From an uncultured Prevotellaceae bacterium (GTDB lineage: Bacteria > Bacteroidota > Bacteroidia > Bacteroidales > Bacteroidaceae), in contig CACXVS010000004.1 in the NCBI GenBank assembly GCA_902771155.1, forward strand, positions 10,425 to 74,424: a DNA stretch of 64,000 nt, read 5' to 3'. Made by a program: the position numbers and the translations under genes. The notes beneath the pieces were generated by a model. It ran no database searches and was not told where the DNA came from. It was given only the letters and a program-made list of their open reading frames with translations. Shown piece after piece: positions 45,451 to 54,649 of the stretch (within the stretch, counting starts at the first letter, position 1; every line of letters starts with the position of its first letter).

Positions 45451-47433
45451 ATGACCGTCAATATCCTGTTCTCGTTATTTTATTTGTGGCCTCTGATGGA
45501 AAATGGGCTGACTGTCCGTAACGACACCGTGACGGACAAGACCCATCTGTTGCAGGAGGTGACGGTGACAGAGACCAGGCGGCAGCATCAGGTGACGAGT
45601 ACGGCCCCTCTCCATATTCTCGACCATGAGGAGATGCTGACGTTAGGTGTGACCGACGTGGCTGATGCCTTGCATCGCTTGCCCGGTGTCACCCTGCGTG
45701 ACTATGGTGGGGCAGGAGGCATGAAGACGGTGTCGGTTCGTGGCTTTGGAGCGAAGCATACGGGTGTCAGTTACGATGGCATCATGTTGAGCGACTGTCA
45801 GAGTGGTGAGATCGACCTCTCTCGCTACAGTCTTGATAATGTGGATCACCTTTCACTGGTGATAGGTGACAATGACGATATCTTTATCCCTGCTCGTCAT
45901 GCTTCAGCCTCGGCGGTATTGAATATCCAGACCATCGGTATGCCAACCCACGATACGCGTCCTCATCTGACTACACAGATGAAAGTGGGCTCTTTCGGCT
46001 ATGCCAGTCCGTTCGTGCGTTATGAACAGAACTTTTCCGGGAGGTTCGCTTTTTCTGCTGTTGGCGAATATACCTATGCCGAAAACGATTATCCCTATGA
46101 ACTGGAGGGTTCTACGGAGCGCCGGACCAACAGCCGAATGAGTACAGGACATGGAGAGATGAACTTTGTATGGCATGCGAACGCCTTTCATCGGTTGAGC
46201 GGTAAGGTGTATTACTATGACAACGACCGTCAGTTGCCGGGTGTGGTACATTATTATACGAACCTCTGTAAAGAAACGCTTCACGACCAGAACTTCTTCG
46301 CCCAACTGCAATACCAGACGCATCACCCAAAGGGATGGTCGTTGAAGTGGAATGCCAAGTTTAACTGGTATGGCTCAGCCTATGAGGATCCCCTGATACC
46401 CAACCGGAATTTTGACGCCAGCTATTGGCAGCGAGAGGCCTATACCTCAGCCGCCGTACTCTATACCCCTTCTGAACAGTGGGCCTTCGACTATTCAGCC
46501 GATTACAGCTTTAACAACCTGAGCAGCTCCTCGCCTCGCACTATCGACAGCCATCCTTTCCGACACACGGTGCTGCAATCGCTAACGGCTAAATACCATA
46601 CCCATCGTCTGACGGTATTAGGACGCCTGCTCTACTCGCTCTATCTGAATGATGCGGAAAATGGTGAGAGCGCACGGAATATGAGGCGACTGTCGCCTTC
46701 GGTATCCCTGTCATACCGGCTGTTGCCCGACCACGACCTCTTTGTCAGGGCCTCCTATAAGAACATCTTCCGTTCGCCGACCTTCAACGAGAGCTATTAC
46801 TTTCATTATGGCAGTCCTGACCTACTGCCCGAGAGTACCGACCAATACAACTTAGGACTGACTTATCATGCACAAACGTCTATCTTCAATGCCCAATGCA
46901 CGATAGACGGTTATTATAACCATGTGAAGGACATGATTGTGGCTGTTCCCTATAACATGTTTATCTGGAACTGTACCAATGTGGGTAAGGTCAGGGTGCT
47001 GGGTCTGGATGTCACGGCTAATGGTCAATGGCAGATAGCCGAGAACCAGGAACTTGACCTGTCGGGCAGTTATAGTTATCAGCGGGCAGAGAACCTGACC
47101 AATTCCACATCACCTTTCTACAAGAACCAGATTGCCTATATACCTGAGTTGTCGGGGAGCATTGCAGTAGGATGGGAGAACCCGTGGGCAAGTGTGGCCC
47201 TGCATGGGTCAGGTATCAGCCGACGGTGGACCAACAACCAGCATACTGAGGGTTCGAGGGTTGATGGCTACTGGGATATGGGACTGACTGTTTGGCACGT
47301 CTTCCGTTGGGGACAGCAGCAGTTGGAAGCCCGTGTTGACGTGAAGAACCTCTTCGATGAGCAGTACGAGATAGTACACTTCTATCCCATGCCGGGACGA
47401 AGCTGGCAGGTTTCTATGAAATATCAATTATAA
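45451..47433 (+). CDS. TonB-dependent outer-membrane receptor, BtuB-like
   Basis: 660 aa, the usual size for vitamin B12 or siderophore receptors. A short signal region is followed by a TonB-box-like stretch (LLQEVTVTETRRQ), a plug (about 45-165: VADALHRLPGVTLRDYGGAGGM, SVRGFGAKHTGVSYDG) and a 22-strand barrel ending in FYPMPGRSWQVSMKYQL. Next comes a YncE-type propeller lipoprotein 15 bp downstream and then a periplasmic binding protein, the order seen for BtuB-BtuG-BtuF in Bacteroides. Cobalamin is therefore the best guess, siderophore the alternative. Confidence 0.85.
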   Translation: MTVNILFSLFYLWPLMENGLTVRNDTVTDKTHLLQEVTVTETRRQHQVTSTAPLHILDHEEMLTLGVTDVADALHRLPGVTLRDYGGAGGMKTVSVRGFGAKHTGVSYDGIMLSDCQSGEIDLSRYSLDNVDHLSLVIGDNDDIFIPARHASASAVLNIQTIGMPTHDTRPHLTTQMKVGSFGYASPFVRYEQNFSGRFAFSAVGEYTYAENDYPYELEGSTERRTNSRMSTGHGEMNFVWHANAFHRLSGKVYYYDNDRQLPGVVHYYTNLCKETLHDQNFFAQLQYQTHHPKGWSLKWNAKFNWYGSAYEDPLIPNRNFDASYWQREAYTSAAVLYTPSEQWAFDYSADYSFNNLSSSSPRTIDSHPFRHTVLQSLTAKYHTHRLTVLGRLLYSLYLNDAENGESARNMRRLSPSVSLSYRLLPDHDLFVRASYKNIFRSPTFNESYYFHYGSPDLLPESTDQYNLGLTYHAQTSIFNAQCTIDGYYNHVKDMIVAVPYNMFIWNCTNVGKVRVLGLDVTANGQWQIAENQELDLSGSYSYQRAENLTNSTSPFYKNQIAYIPELSGSIAVGWENPWASVALHGSGISRRWTNNQHTEGSRVDGYWDMGLTVWHVFRWGQQQLEARVDVKNLFDEQYEIVHFYPMPGRSWQVSMKYQL

Positions 47434-47448
47434 AACAAACAACAAATA

Positions 47449-48639
47449 ATGATTCAAGACATGAAAAAGTATTTATTGAGTTTTGCGATGGTGGTGATGG
47501 GTTCTGCACTTGTTACCTCCTGTATTAGCGATGATGACAGCGACAAGGGCGGAAGTTCTTCTAAGATTTCCGTCACGTCGGGTCTGTATGTGGTAAACAA
47601 TGGTACCTGGGGCCAGAACAATGGCAGTCTTACCTATTTCGACTACGAGTCGTTACAGACTCAGCAGTTGCTCAGTGGTGCCAGTGGTCTTGGCGATACG
47701 CCCAATGACGCTTATACCAAAGGCGACACGATCTTTGTCGTCGGTTCTACGGAGAACACCATCTTTGTAGTGAACAAGAAAGACTTCAGCATTATCAAGC
47801 GCATCAGCACTGTTGAAGGCATGGGTGAGGCAGAGGGTTATACCCCGCGCCACATCACCGGCTATGGCAACAACATCTATTTTACCACTTACGGCGGTTA
47901 CGTGGGCATCATCGATGCCAAGACCCTGAGTATGTCGCAAATCAAGTATAAGGTGGGCTCGGCTCCCGAGGGACTTACCGTGGGTGGTACGGCGAGCGAT
48001 CCTGTCTTGTATGTGGCTAACAGTGATTATGGCTATGGCAATGCCTCTATCTCCAAGATCACCCTGAGCAGTGGCACGGTCGAGGAGATTAAGGACGAGA
48101 AGATTCAGAACCCTCAGGAGATTGTGGCTATAGGCAACGAGCTTTATATCCTCGACTGGGGACATTATACGGAAGACTATTCTCGGCAGTTGGATGCCGG
48201 CCTGTATTATTATTACAACGGCAATGTCACCCCGTTGGTCGAGGATGCCACTGGTCTGGGTGTGGGAATGGTGTATGTCAACAATATGGTGGTGGGCTAT
48301 CTGCTTGCTACCTTCAGTGCTCCCTATGGAAGTGCCTCGGCACCAACCTATAATCTGTATGATACCTATAAAAGGCTGAAATACCCCTTGAACCTGACGG
48401 GCGATAGCGGTAAAGAGATCGTCAGTCCTGCTGCCATCGCCGTTGATCCTGTCAGAGGCAATATTGTTATTGCCTCGCGCTCAAAGGATCCTGATACGGG
48501 TTATCCCAGCTATACACTTCCCGGTTTTGCGAATATGTATACCAGCAGTGGTGAATATGTCAATAACACCCATTTCCAGACGGGTGTTGAGCCTCATATG
48601 ATCGGCTTCACATTTACCACTCAGACCATTTCCTATTAA
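47449..48639 (+). CDS. YncE/DUF5074-type beta-propeller surface lipoprotein, BtuG-like
   Basis: 396 aa with a lipoprotein signal ending LVTSC. Repeated propeller blades follow (SGLYVVNNGTWGQNNGSL, IFVVGSTENTIFVVNKKDF, NIYFTTYGGYVGIIDAK, PVLYVANSDYGYGNASI). The Ser-Asp-rich linker after the Cys (SDDDSDKGGSSSK) is typical of surface-exported Bacteroidetes lipoproteins. BtuG proteins of this kind cap BtuB and bind cobalamin tightly. The start could also be the second ATG (47461). It shares one base with the next gene (TAATG). Confidence 0.8.
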   Translation: MIQDMKKYLLSFAMVVMGSALVTSCISDDDSDKGGSSSKISVTSGLYVVNNGTWGQNNGSLTYFDYESLQTQQLLSGASGLGDTPNDAYTKGDTIFVVGSTENTIFVVNKKDFSIIKRISTVEGMGEAEGYTPRHITGYGNNIYFTTYGGYVGIIDAKTLSMSQIKYKVGSAPEGLTVGGTASDPVLYVANSDYGYGNASISKITLSSGTVEEIKDEKIQNPQEIVAIGNELYILDWGHYTEDYSRQLDAGLYYYYNGNVTPLVEDATGLGVGMVYVNNMVVGYLLATFSAPYGSASAPTYNLYDTYKRLKYPLNLTGDSGKEIVSPAAIAVDPVRGNIVIASRSKDPDTGYPSYTLPGFANMYTSSGEYVNNTHFQTGVEPHMIGFTFTTQTISY

Positions 48640-49760
48640 TGAAGCACCTCATCGGATTTCTGGTGCTGTTGTCACTGGTCTCCTGCGGCGGGCAGACGGC
48701 CCGCCGGTCAGGAGGTGGTGACAGTCTTACTTTTAAATACGCCTCACTGCCGTCGATTGTCGAGTATGACGGCTATACGGTGGTGACGCTTGCCAATCCG
48801 TGGAAGGACGGTCAGGCCCTTCATACCTATGTCCTCGTGCCCCGTGACACCCAGGAGCCTGTACATCTGCCCAAGGGTACAGTCATCCGTGTACCGTTGG
48901 AGCGTGCAGTGGTATTCACGACAGTACACTGCTCGCTTCTGACAGCACTCGGTTGTCAGGACAGGATTGCTGGTGTGGCCGATTTGAAGTATATTAAGAT
49001 TCCATGGATTCAGGAACAGGTAAAGGCCGGGACTATTGTGGACTGTGGCGACGGCATGAGTCCTGTGGTTGAGAAGATCATCGACCTGCGTCCCGATGCC
49101 ATCTTCCTCTCCCCCTTTGAGAACAGCGGTGGCTATGGAAAACTGGAGGATATCAACATCCCTTTGGTGGAATGTGCTGAGTATATGGAGGTATCACCGC
49201 TGGCCAGGGCTGAGTGGATGCGCCTCTATGGTCTGCTCTTCGGTTGTCAGCAGAAGACCGACAGTCTTTTTGCTGTCGTTGACAAGAACTACCATGCCCT
49301 GAAGCAGAAGGCACAGAAGGCAGGTAAGGGCCGTTCGGTGGTGGTTGACAAACAGGTAGGCTCCGTATGGTATGTTCCTGGTGGTCGCAGTACGATAGGA
49401 CAGATGATCAAGGATGCCGGCGGACAGTATGCGTGGGCCGGCGATGCACATAGCGGCTCGCTCTCACTGCCTTTTGAGACGGTGCTGGAAAAGGCCAGCG
49501 AGGCAGCGGTATGGATGTTCCGTTATGACAGCGACCAACAGATAACACGCGACCAACTCCTGGCAGAAAATGAGGGCTACAGCCAGTTTCGTGCCTTTCA
49601 GACAGAGCAACTATATGGCTGTAATGTGGCCACCTCACTTTTCTACGAGGAATCGCCCTTCCGTCCCGACTGGTTGCTAAACGACTTCATCCAGATGATT
49701 CATCCTGAGATGAAGCCGTCAGAACCCTTACGGTATTATCACAAGCTAAGCTCCCACTAA
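48639..49760 (+). CDS. Periplasmic metal-chelate/cobalamin-binding protein, BtuF-like
   Basis: 373-aa helical-backbone (type III) binding protein with a lipoprotein signal (VSCGGQ, Cys17). Two lobes: AVVFTTVHCSLLTALGCQDRIAGV (about 88-111) and, after the linker helix, the C-lobe with VWYVPGGRSTIGQMIKDAGG. This is the family that serves BtuCD and siderophore ABC importers. It overlaps the propeller gene by one base. In most relatives the FecCD/BtuC permease follows; here the next gene is on the opposite strand and unrelated. Confidence 0.85.
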   Translation: MKHLIGFLVLLSLVSCGGQTARRSGGGDSLTFKYASLPSIVEYDGYTVVTLANPWKDGQALHTYVLVPRDTQEPVHLPKGTVIRVPLERAVVFTTVHCSLLTALGCQDRIAGVADLKYIKIPWIQEQVKAGTIVDCGDGMSPVVEKIIDLRPDAIFLSPFENSGGYGKLEDINIPLVECAEYMEVSPLARAEWMRLYGLLFGCQQKTDSLFAVVDKNYHALKQKAQKAGKGRSVVVDKQVGSVWYVPGGRSTIGQMIKDAGGQYAWAGDAHSGSLSLPFETVLEKASEAAVWMFRYDSDQQITRDQLLAENEGYSQFRAFQTEQLYGCNVATSLFYEESPFRPDWLLNDFIQMIHPEMKPSEPLRYYHKLSSH

Positions 49761-49764
49761 CGGC

Positions 49765-50580
49765 TTAGTTGATCTTCGACGTCATGGGGCTGCGAACGCC
49801 TTTGTAATTCTTCAAGTATGCCTTGGCTGATCCGAAACTCAGGAACAGGTCAAGGCGTACTGGTATATGGTTCTGATCGTCGGTCACGTAGAAACGGATG
49901 AGCTCGTGGCTCTTGTTATCCTCCCACTCATAGAAGGAGAAGACCAGACAGCGGAACTTCTCCTTGGTGTCGCTCACCTTGAAATTCTCGCGTCCGCGGA
50001 ACTCCAACCAGGAGTTGCTCAGGCTTCGTGCGTCACTGATAGGCATACGGATGATTTCGCCCTTCTTCATATTGGTGGCGTCGAAATTGCGGGCACGAAG
50101 GAAGATCGACATCATGTCATAGATGCAGGCCTTGTATTCAGAGGTCTTCCAGTGCTCCTCGCCGTCGGCATCGATGCGGTGTTTCTTGAGTTTGCTGTAT
50201 TGGTGGGGGTAGCTGTACCATATCTCATCGACATAGTATCTGTCGCCCTCACGGGCTCCCTTGCGGAAATAGAGTGGCGAGAGGTCGGTGCTGCAATACG
50301 ACAGCAGCGTGTCGCGCATCATGAAATACTTGTCGAGCCGTTCATTACCGCGTGTGATGAGGTAGGATTTCCAGGCATCCTTGCCCTCGAACTTTGTCAT
50401 CTTCGTGTCCATAGAGGCGGAGCCGACCTTCAGCCAGATAAACTTCCAGTTGAAGTAGAGGTCGTAGTTCAGCGACTCGCCCGACTTGAAGGCGGTATTC
50501 TCAATACCACACTGGGATTGGGCATAAGAGGCGGTGACCATGCCACACAGCACACATATCATACAAATAATCCTTTTCAT
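49765..50580 (-). CDS. DUF3108 domain-containing secreted protein
   Basis: 271 aa, signal peptide ending ASYAQS, then the DUF3108 beta-rich fold (FKSGESLNYDLYFNWKFIWLKVGSASM near residues 30-56, and FYEWEDNKSHELIRFYVTDD near 215). Biochemical role unknown; members are periplasmic in many Gram-negatives. Its stop lies 4 bp from the stop of the convergent binding-protein gene. It is 3 bp downstream of the Ig-like lipoprotein gene, so co-transcribed. Confidence 0.85.
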   Translation of the reverse strand: MKRIICMICVLCGMVTASYAQSQCGIENTAFKSGESLNYDLYFNWKFIWLKVGSASMDTKMTKFEGKDAWKSYLITRGNERLDKYFMMRDTLLSYCSTDLSPLYFRKGAREGDRYYVDEIWYSYPHQYSKLKKHRIDADGEEHWKTSEYKACIYDMMSIFLRARNFDATNMKKGEIIRMPISDARSLSNSWLEFRGRENFKVSDTKEKFRCLVFSFYEWEDNKSHELIRFYVTDDQNHIPVRLDLFLSFGSAKAYLKNYKGVRSPMTSKIN

Positions 50581-50583
50581 ACC

Positions 50584-52578
50584 TTACTTAATTTTAATCT
50601 TGTCTTTGTTATATTCTATTCCTAAGTCGCTGGCACGTTTGGCATTGCGGTTTTGGAGTTTCTTCTTGTTGTTGTCACCCTTCTGTTTGGTAATAGCCAG
50701 TGGCTTCTGACTGTACCGGGGCATGGCTGTGAGATTCCATTCAAACTTCAAATCCCACTTCTCCTTGCACTCGATCTCACGGGTATAGTAATAGACATCC
50801 TCTGGCTGCAAGTCGGCATCATAGTCGCCAGTGTCCCAGATGCCGTTGTTGTTGGCATCGACAAAGGCACTGACGAAATACTTGGCGGGATTGATATAGT
50901 CGAAATGGACAGAACCGTTCTTGGCCAGCACCTCCTTGGCCACAGCACCAGAGGAATTGAGCAGTTGTACTCTGAGGGGCAGGGAGTCGGAGATGCCACT
51001 CAGGTTGAGTGTCAGGGTGCCGTAGTCATCCAGACTCTTTACCTTGATGCCCTGTTTGTAGTCATCCGACACATGACCATAGATATCCTCAAAGGCTGCT
51101 GAGTCGATCTCCAGACTGTACTCCGTATCGGGTTTCCACTCCGCCAGAATCTCATAGTGACGAAGTTGATGCTCTTGTGGACGGAAGGTGAACGGTGCCT
51201 CATACCATACCGAGTCGATCATCGAGTAGAGATGGACTGCAGCCGTGTCACAGCGTACCAAGGGTGTTGGCATCTCGATGGTGATAATCTTGTCGGGGTC
51301 CATGGAGGTGGGCACTGTGAAGTTGGGCTTCAGCGGAGTGGCAGGGTAGATGGAGTCGTATTTCTCATCCTTCTTTTTCTTCTTTTCCTGTTCCTTCTGC
51401 CATTTCTCTATCTCCTTGGCCAGGTCCTTCTGGCGTTTTTCGTAGGATACCTTTGCCAGCACCTCCACGGCTGAGTCGGTGTGAAGAACCAGATTCCCTA
51501 ACGAGTCGGTCATCGTGTACGTCAGGTCCATCCGAAGGGTATCCTGGTTGACGAGTGCGGTGTCGCGCAACCAGTAGTGGATGGTGTCTTTCTTCTCGTT
51601 GGTCTCGATGACAAACGCACTGTCGGCCTCAAAGTTCAGTCCTTTGATGACAGGCAGGATAGAGTCGCCGCTACTGAAGTAGATACTGATCTTCTCGGCA
51701 TCCTTGCGTTCCGTTTTCAGAAGATAGCGCTCTGTTGCCACTTGGGTGAAGGCCAACAGCGTGATATCGTCGGGCAGGAAGTGGGTATAGGGTGTCTGTC
51801 TGAAGGCATCGATATGAAGGGAGTCGCGCCAGATGGTATCGATCCTGACATCAGGTTTGGAGGTCGGGACGAACGTGTCGTGGTTATAGGCAATCATCTC
51901 GCTTTTCTGTGAGAAGCGGTAGTTGCCGTCCATCTCCTGAAGGGCGAAGGCTCTGTAGGTGCCGGGCGCAATGCCTTTGATGACGAAATGGCCACGGCTG
52001 TCTGTGCGAGAGATGCGCATCATGGGCTTGGTCTTAAAGGCAGAGTCGGCCAGGTCGTCGTAGAGGCCAACGGAAATGCCCTTGATCGGCTCCAGGTTAC
52101 TGGCATCCAGCACATAGCCCGACACCTCCATGGTGTCGATCTGCTCACCCGTTGAGAAGCTGTAGGTAAAGCTTCCCATGGGATTGCCTTCGTTGTTGTC
52201 GCTGATGGCATCGCTGAAGTCGATGGTATAGGTGGTGTTCTCCTTCAGCGTGTCTATCAGTTCCACGATGATTCTCTTGCCTGCAGCCCGAATCTCAGGA
52301 GCCTCTAATTGGGGTGGAGAGACCACCACCTTATTCGTGGCGTCTTCCAGTTTGATATATTCGTTGAAGAGGATCGTTATCTTTTTGGCCTTCACGCCTG
52401 TTGACTGTTCTGCAGGGTCACAGCCAACGACGACTGGGGGATCGTCGTCGAACCAGCCTCCATCGGGTGATCCCATCCTTGCACAGCCGAAGAAAAGTAA
52501 AAAGGCAAAAAAGTAGAAAGGCAAGAACAGTCCATTACCCCTGCACCTCTTCATGAGTATGATCAGCAAATCCTTCAT
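50584..52578 (-). CDS. Ig-like domain lipoprotein (SbsA-type Big_5)
   Basis: 664 aa. The lipoprotein signal ends FFGC, then PPVVVGCDPAEQSTGV and KKITILFNEYIKLEDA mark the SbsA-like Ig domain (about 45-145). A carboxypeptidase-like/SpaA repeat follows (VSGYVLDASNLEPIKGISVGLYDD near 155), then long beta-rich parts with a Lys/Glu coil (about 390-420). Probably an outer-membrane-anchored structural or adhesion protein. The first ATG is 52578; a second in-frame ATG at 52554 also gives a full signal peptide. The start region can fold with a repeat in the signal-peptide codons. Confidence 0.82.
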   Translation of the reverse strand: MKDLLIILMKRCRGNGLFLPFYFFAFLLFFGCARMGSPDGGWFDDDPPVVVGCDPAEQSTGVKAKKITILFNEYIKLEDATNKVVVSPPQLEAPEIRAAGKRIIVELIDTLKENTTYTIDFSDAISDNNEGNPMGSFTYSFSTGEQIDTMEVSGYVLDASNLEPIKGISVGLYDDLADSAFKTKPMMRISRTDSRGHFVIKGIAPGTYRAFALQEMDGNYRFSQKSEMIAYNHDTFVPTSKPDVRIDTIWRDSLHIDAFRQTPYTHFLPDDITLLAFTQVATERYLLKTERKDAEKISIYFSSGDSILPVIKGLNFEADSAFVIETNEKKDTIHYWLRDTALVNQDTLRMDLTYTMTDSLGNLVLHTDSAVEVLAKVSYEKRQKDLAKEIEKWQKEQEKKKKKDEKYDSIYPATPLKPNFTVPTSMDPDKIITIEMPTPLVRCDTAAVHLYSMIDSVWYEAPFTFRPQEHQLRHYEILAEWKPDTEYSLEIDSAAFEDIYGHVSDDYKQGIKVKSLDDYGTLTLNLSGISDSLPLRVQLLNSSGAVAKEVLAKNGSVHFDYINPAKYFVSAFVDANNNGIWDTGDYDADLQPEDVYYYTREIECKEKWDLKFEWNLTAMPRYSQKPLAITKQKGDNNKKKLQNRNAKRASDLGIEYNKDKIKIK

Positions 52579-52606
52579 GCTTTTACTTTTTTACCTTTCC
52601 TTTTGT
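52493..52606. repeat. Inverted purine/pyrimidine repeat around the start of the Ig-like lipoprotein gene
   Basis: In the minus-strand mRNA the leader AAAGGTAAAAAAGTAAAAGC (52598-52579) is nearly complementary to codons at about 52522-52500 (GCCTTTCTACTTTTTTGCC...), with two bulges and a wobble. The two arms bracket both candidate start codons. Confidence 0.55.
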
Positions 52607-54090
52607 AACGAGAGTAGTTGTTCGATGGTGTCACGACTGTTGCTCAGGCGTGGTACCTTGTGCTGGCCACCGAGTTTGCCGCGCAGTTTCAGCCAGTCGT
52701 TGAAGAGGTTGGGCCGTGCCTCGATGATCTCCAGATGCTGGAGCGTGATGTCCTTATAGCGCTTGGCCTCATAGTCGCTGTTGATTTCCTGCAGGCGTTT
52801 GTCGAGCAGTGAGGCGAACAGCTGCAGGTCGTCGGGCCGTTTCGAGAACTCGATGAGCCACTGGTGACGGCACTTGGCCTTTTCGTCCATAAACACTGGG
52901 GCCGCCGTATATTCAAGCACCTCTGCCCCCGTCTGCTCACAAGCATAGGCCAGTCCCTGTTCGGCATTATCGACAATCAGTTCTTCGCCGAAGGCATTGA
53001 TGAAGTGCTTCGTGCGCCCGCTGATGATAAACTTATAGGGGTTGGTGGAGGTAAACTGAACCGTATCGCCGATTTCGTAGCGCCATAGTCCGCATGAGGT
53101 AGAGATGACCATGGCATAGTTCTTGCCAGTCTCCACTCCCCAGAGGGGCACCGGGTCGCCACCGTCCATGGGGATGAACTCGTAAAACACCCCATAGTCG
53201 AGCATCAGCAGCATCGACTTATCCTCGGGATCGTCTTGAATGCCGAAGAACCCCTCACTGGCATTGTAGGTCTCCATATAGTGCATACGGGGCGAGGTGA
53301 TGAGGCGCTTGTATTGTTCGCGGTAAGGCGTAAAGGCCACACCACCGTGGAAGAACACCTCGATGTTGGGCCATACCTCCTCCAGATGTGCCTTTCCCGT
53401 CATCTCCATCATACAAGTGAGTACAGAGAGCATCCAGGAGGGTACACCGGAGAGATTCGTCACGTTCTTGGTCATGGCCTCTCTGGCTATCTGTTCGCGC
53501 TTCACCTCGAAGTCAGAGAGCAGGGCCGTCTGCTTCTTGGGCACACGCACTAAGTTGACCAAGGGATTGATATTCTCGATAAGGATGGCACTCAGGTCGC
53601 CCACCAGCGAATCCTTCAGGTTATAGTTGGGCGAATGACTGCCACCAAGGATCAGACCTTTGCCGTCGAACATCCTTGATTTGGGATTGTTTCTCAGGTA
53701 GATGGCCACGGAGTCGCGACCGCCTGCATAGTGTATCTTCTGCAATCCCTCGGGACTGACGGGGATAAATTTCGACTTGTCGTTTGTCGTGCCACTCGAC
53801 TTGGCATACCATTTCACCCGTCCAGGCCAGAGGATATCCACCTCGCCCTGGCGCATCCGGTCGATGTCGCCCTTCAGTTCTTCGTAGGTGTTGACGGGAA
53901 TATTTTGGATAAAATCATCATATCCCTTGATAGCGGAAAAGGCGTGGTTACGTCCGTATTCCGTGTCTTTTGCCTGCTTGATCAGGTGTTCAAGCACAGC
54001 CTCTTGCAGAGCCTTTCCCCCGTTCTGGTGCTTCTCAAGGGCACGCTGACGAGGCACGAAGGCATACCTTACTATATCAGTAATATTCAT
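52591..54090 (-). CDS. GH3 auxin-responsive-promoter family acyl-acid-amido synthetase-like protein
   Basis: 499 aa of the GH3 superfamily, adenylating enzymes that in plants conjugate acids to amino acids; the bacterial substrate is unknown. Motifs: YAKSSGTTNDKSKFIPVS (P-loop-like, around residue 95), YNASEGFFGIQDD near 300, YEIGDTVQFTSTNPYKFIISGRTKHFINAFGEEL near 360-395 (shown as separate landmarks YEIGD, FIISGRTKHF). The start at 54090 (MNITDIV) lies before the conserved N-terminus; nine residues upstream are unlikely coding. Confidence 0.88.
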   Translation of the reverse strand: MNITDIVRYAFVPRQRALEKHQNGGKALQEAVLEHLIKQAKDTEYGRNHAFSAIKGYDDFIQNIPVNTYEELKGDIDRMRQGEVDILWPGRVKWYAKSSGTTNDKSKFIPVSPEGLQKIHYAGGRDSVAIYLRNNPKSRMFDGKGLILGGSHSPNYNLKDSLVGDLSAILIENINPLVNLVRVPKKQTALLSDFEVKREQIAREAMTKNVTNLSGVPSWMLSVLTCMMEMTGKAHLEEVWPNIEVFFHGGVAFTPYREQYKRLITSPRMHYMETYNASEGFFGIQDDPEDKSMLLMLDYGVFYEFIPMDGGDPVPLWGVETGKNYAMVISTSCGLWRYEIGDTVQFTSTNPYKFIISGRTKHFINAFGEELIVDNAEQGLAYACEQTGAEVLEYTAAPVFMDEKAKCRHQWLIEFSKRPDDLQLFASLLDKRLQEINSDYEAKRYKDITLQHLEIIEARPNLFNDWLKLRGKLGGQHKVPRLSNSRDTIEQLLSLQKER

Positions 54091-54114
54091 GATATCAATT
54101 GCGCAATTTGGATG

Positions 54115-54122
54115 CAAAAATA
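54115..54122 (-). promoter_or_regulatory. -7 box for the GH3-family gene
   Basis: TATTTTTG on the minus strand, 25 nt before the start codon; -33 box not evident. The remaining gap to ybeY holds small hairpins (ACTCCG/CGGAGT at about 54187-54209) but no gene. Confidence 0.5.
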
Positions 54123-54235
54123 CGCAAATCCCTTGTAACGACGGAATAATTTACGTTTTTTTATATAATAAGGTGTAATAACCTTACTCCGCAAGATGCA
54201 GACGGAGTCCGGTAACAAGTAAAATAGTCCGAAGC

Positions 54236-54646
54236 CTAAAGCATAGCCAAAGCCTTGTTTTCTGCGGCTTCCATGATCTCGCGCTCACCAGGGCCCTTAT
54301 CGTTGATTCCGCAGAGATGAAGGATGCCATGGATGATTACCCGATGGAGCTCTTCGTCGTAGGGATGACCATACTTGTCGGCATTCGTGAATACGGTGTC
54401 GAGTGAGATAAGGATATCGCCACTGATGGTATTCTTTTCCGTATAGTCGAACGTGATGATATCGGTGTAATAGTCGTGCCCCAGATACTCGATGTTGGCT
54501 TCGAGTATCTTGTCGTCGTTGACAAACAAATAGCCTATCTCGCCAATCTTTTTGCCGTACAACGCTGCCACACGATGAATCCAGTTAGAGGTCTCGCGTT
54601 TCTTGATATTTGGGAATTTCACTCCCTCTGCTTCGTATGAGATCAT
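54236..54646 (-). CDS. ybeY: rRNA maturation endoribonuclease YbeY
   Basis: 136-aa zinc-dependent RNase needed for 16S rRNA 3' processing and ribosome quality control. The metal motif is HGILHLCGINDK (residues about 110-121; His-x3-His-x5-H/N pattern, here with the third ligand replaced as HGILHLCGIND). The DIITFDY and GDILISLDTV strands are typical. Last gene of the minus-strand ruvB-coaD-ybeY run, 3 bp after coaD. Confidence 0.93.
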   Translation of the reverse strand: MISYEAEGVKFPNIKKRETSNWIHRVAALYGKKIGEIGYLFVNDDKILEANIEYLGHDYYTDIITFDYTEKNTISGDILISLDTVFTNADKYGHPYDEELHRVIIHGILHLCGINDKGPGEREIMEAAENKALAML

Positions 54647-54649
54647 CTG

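Noticed and set aside
49741..49770. Bidirectional terminator between the binding protein and DUF3108 genes
   Set aside because: A 6-bp CTAAGC/GCTTAG dyad exists, but it overlaps coding sequence and has no T tract; too weak to list.
54180..54215. Terminator of ybeY
   Set aside because: The ACTCCG/CGGAGT hairpin is followed by A-rich rather than T-rich sequence in the ybeY direction.
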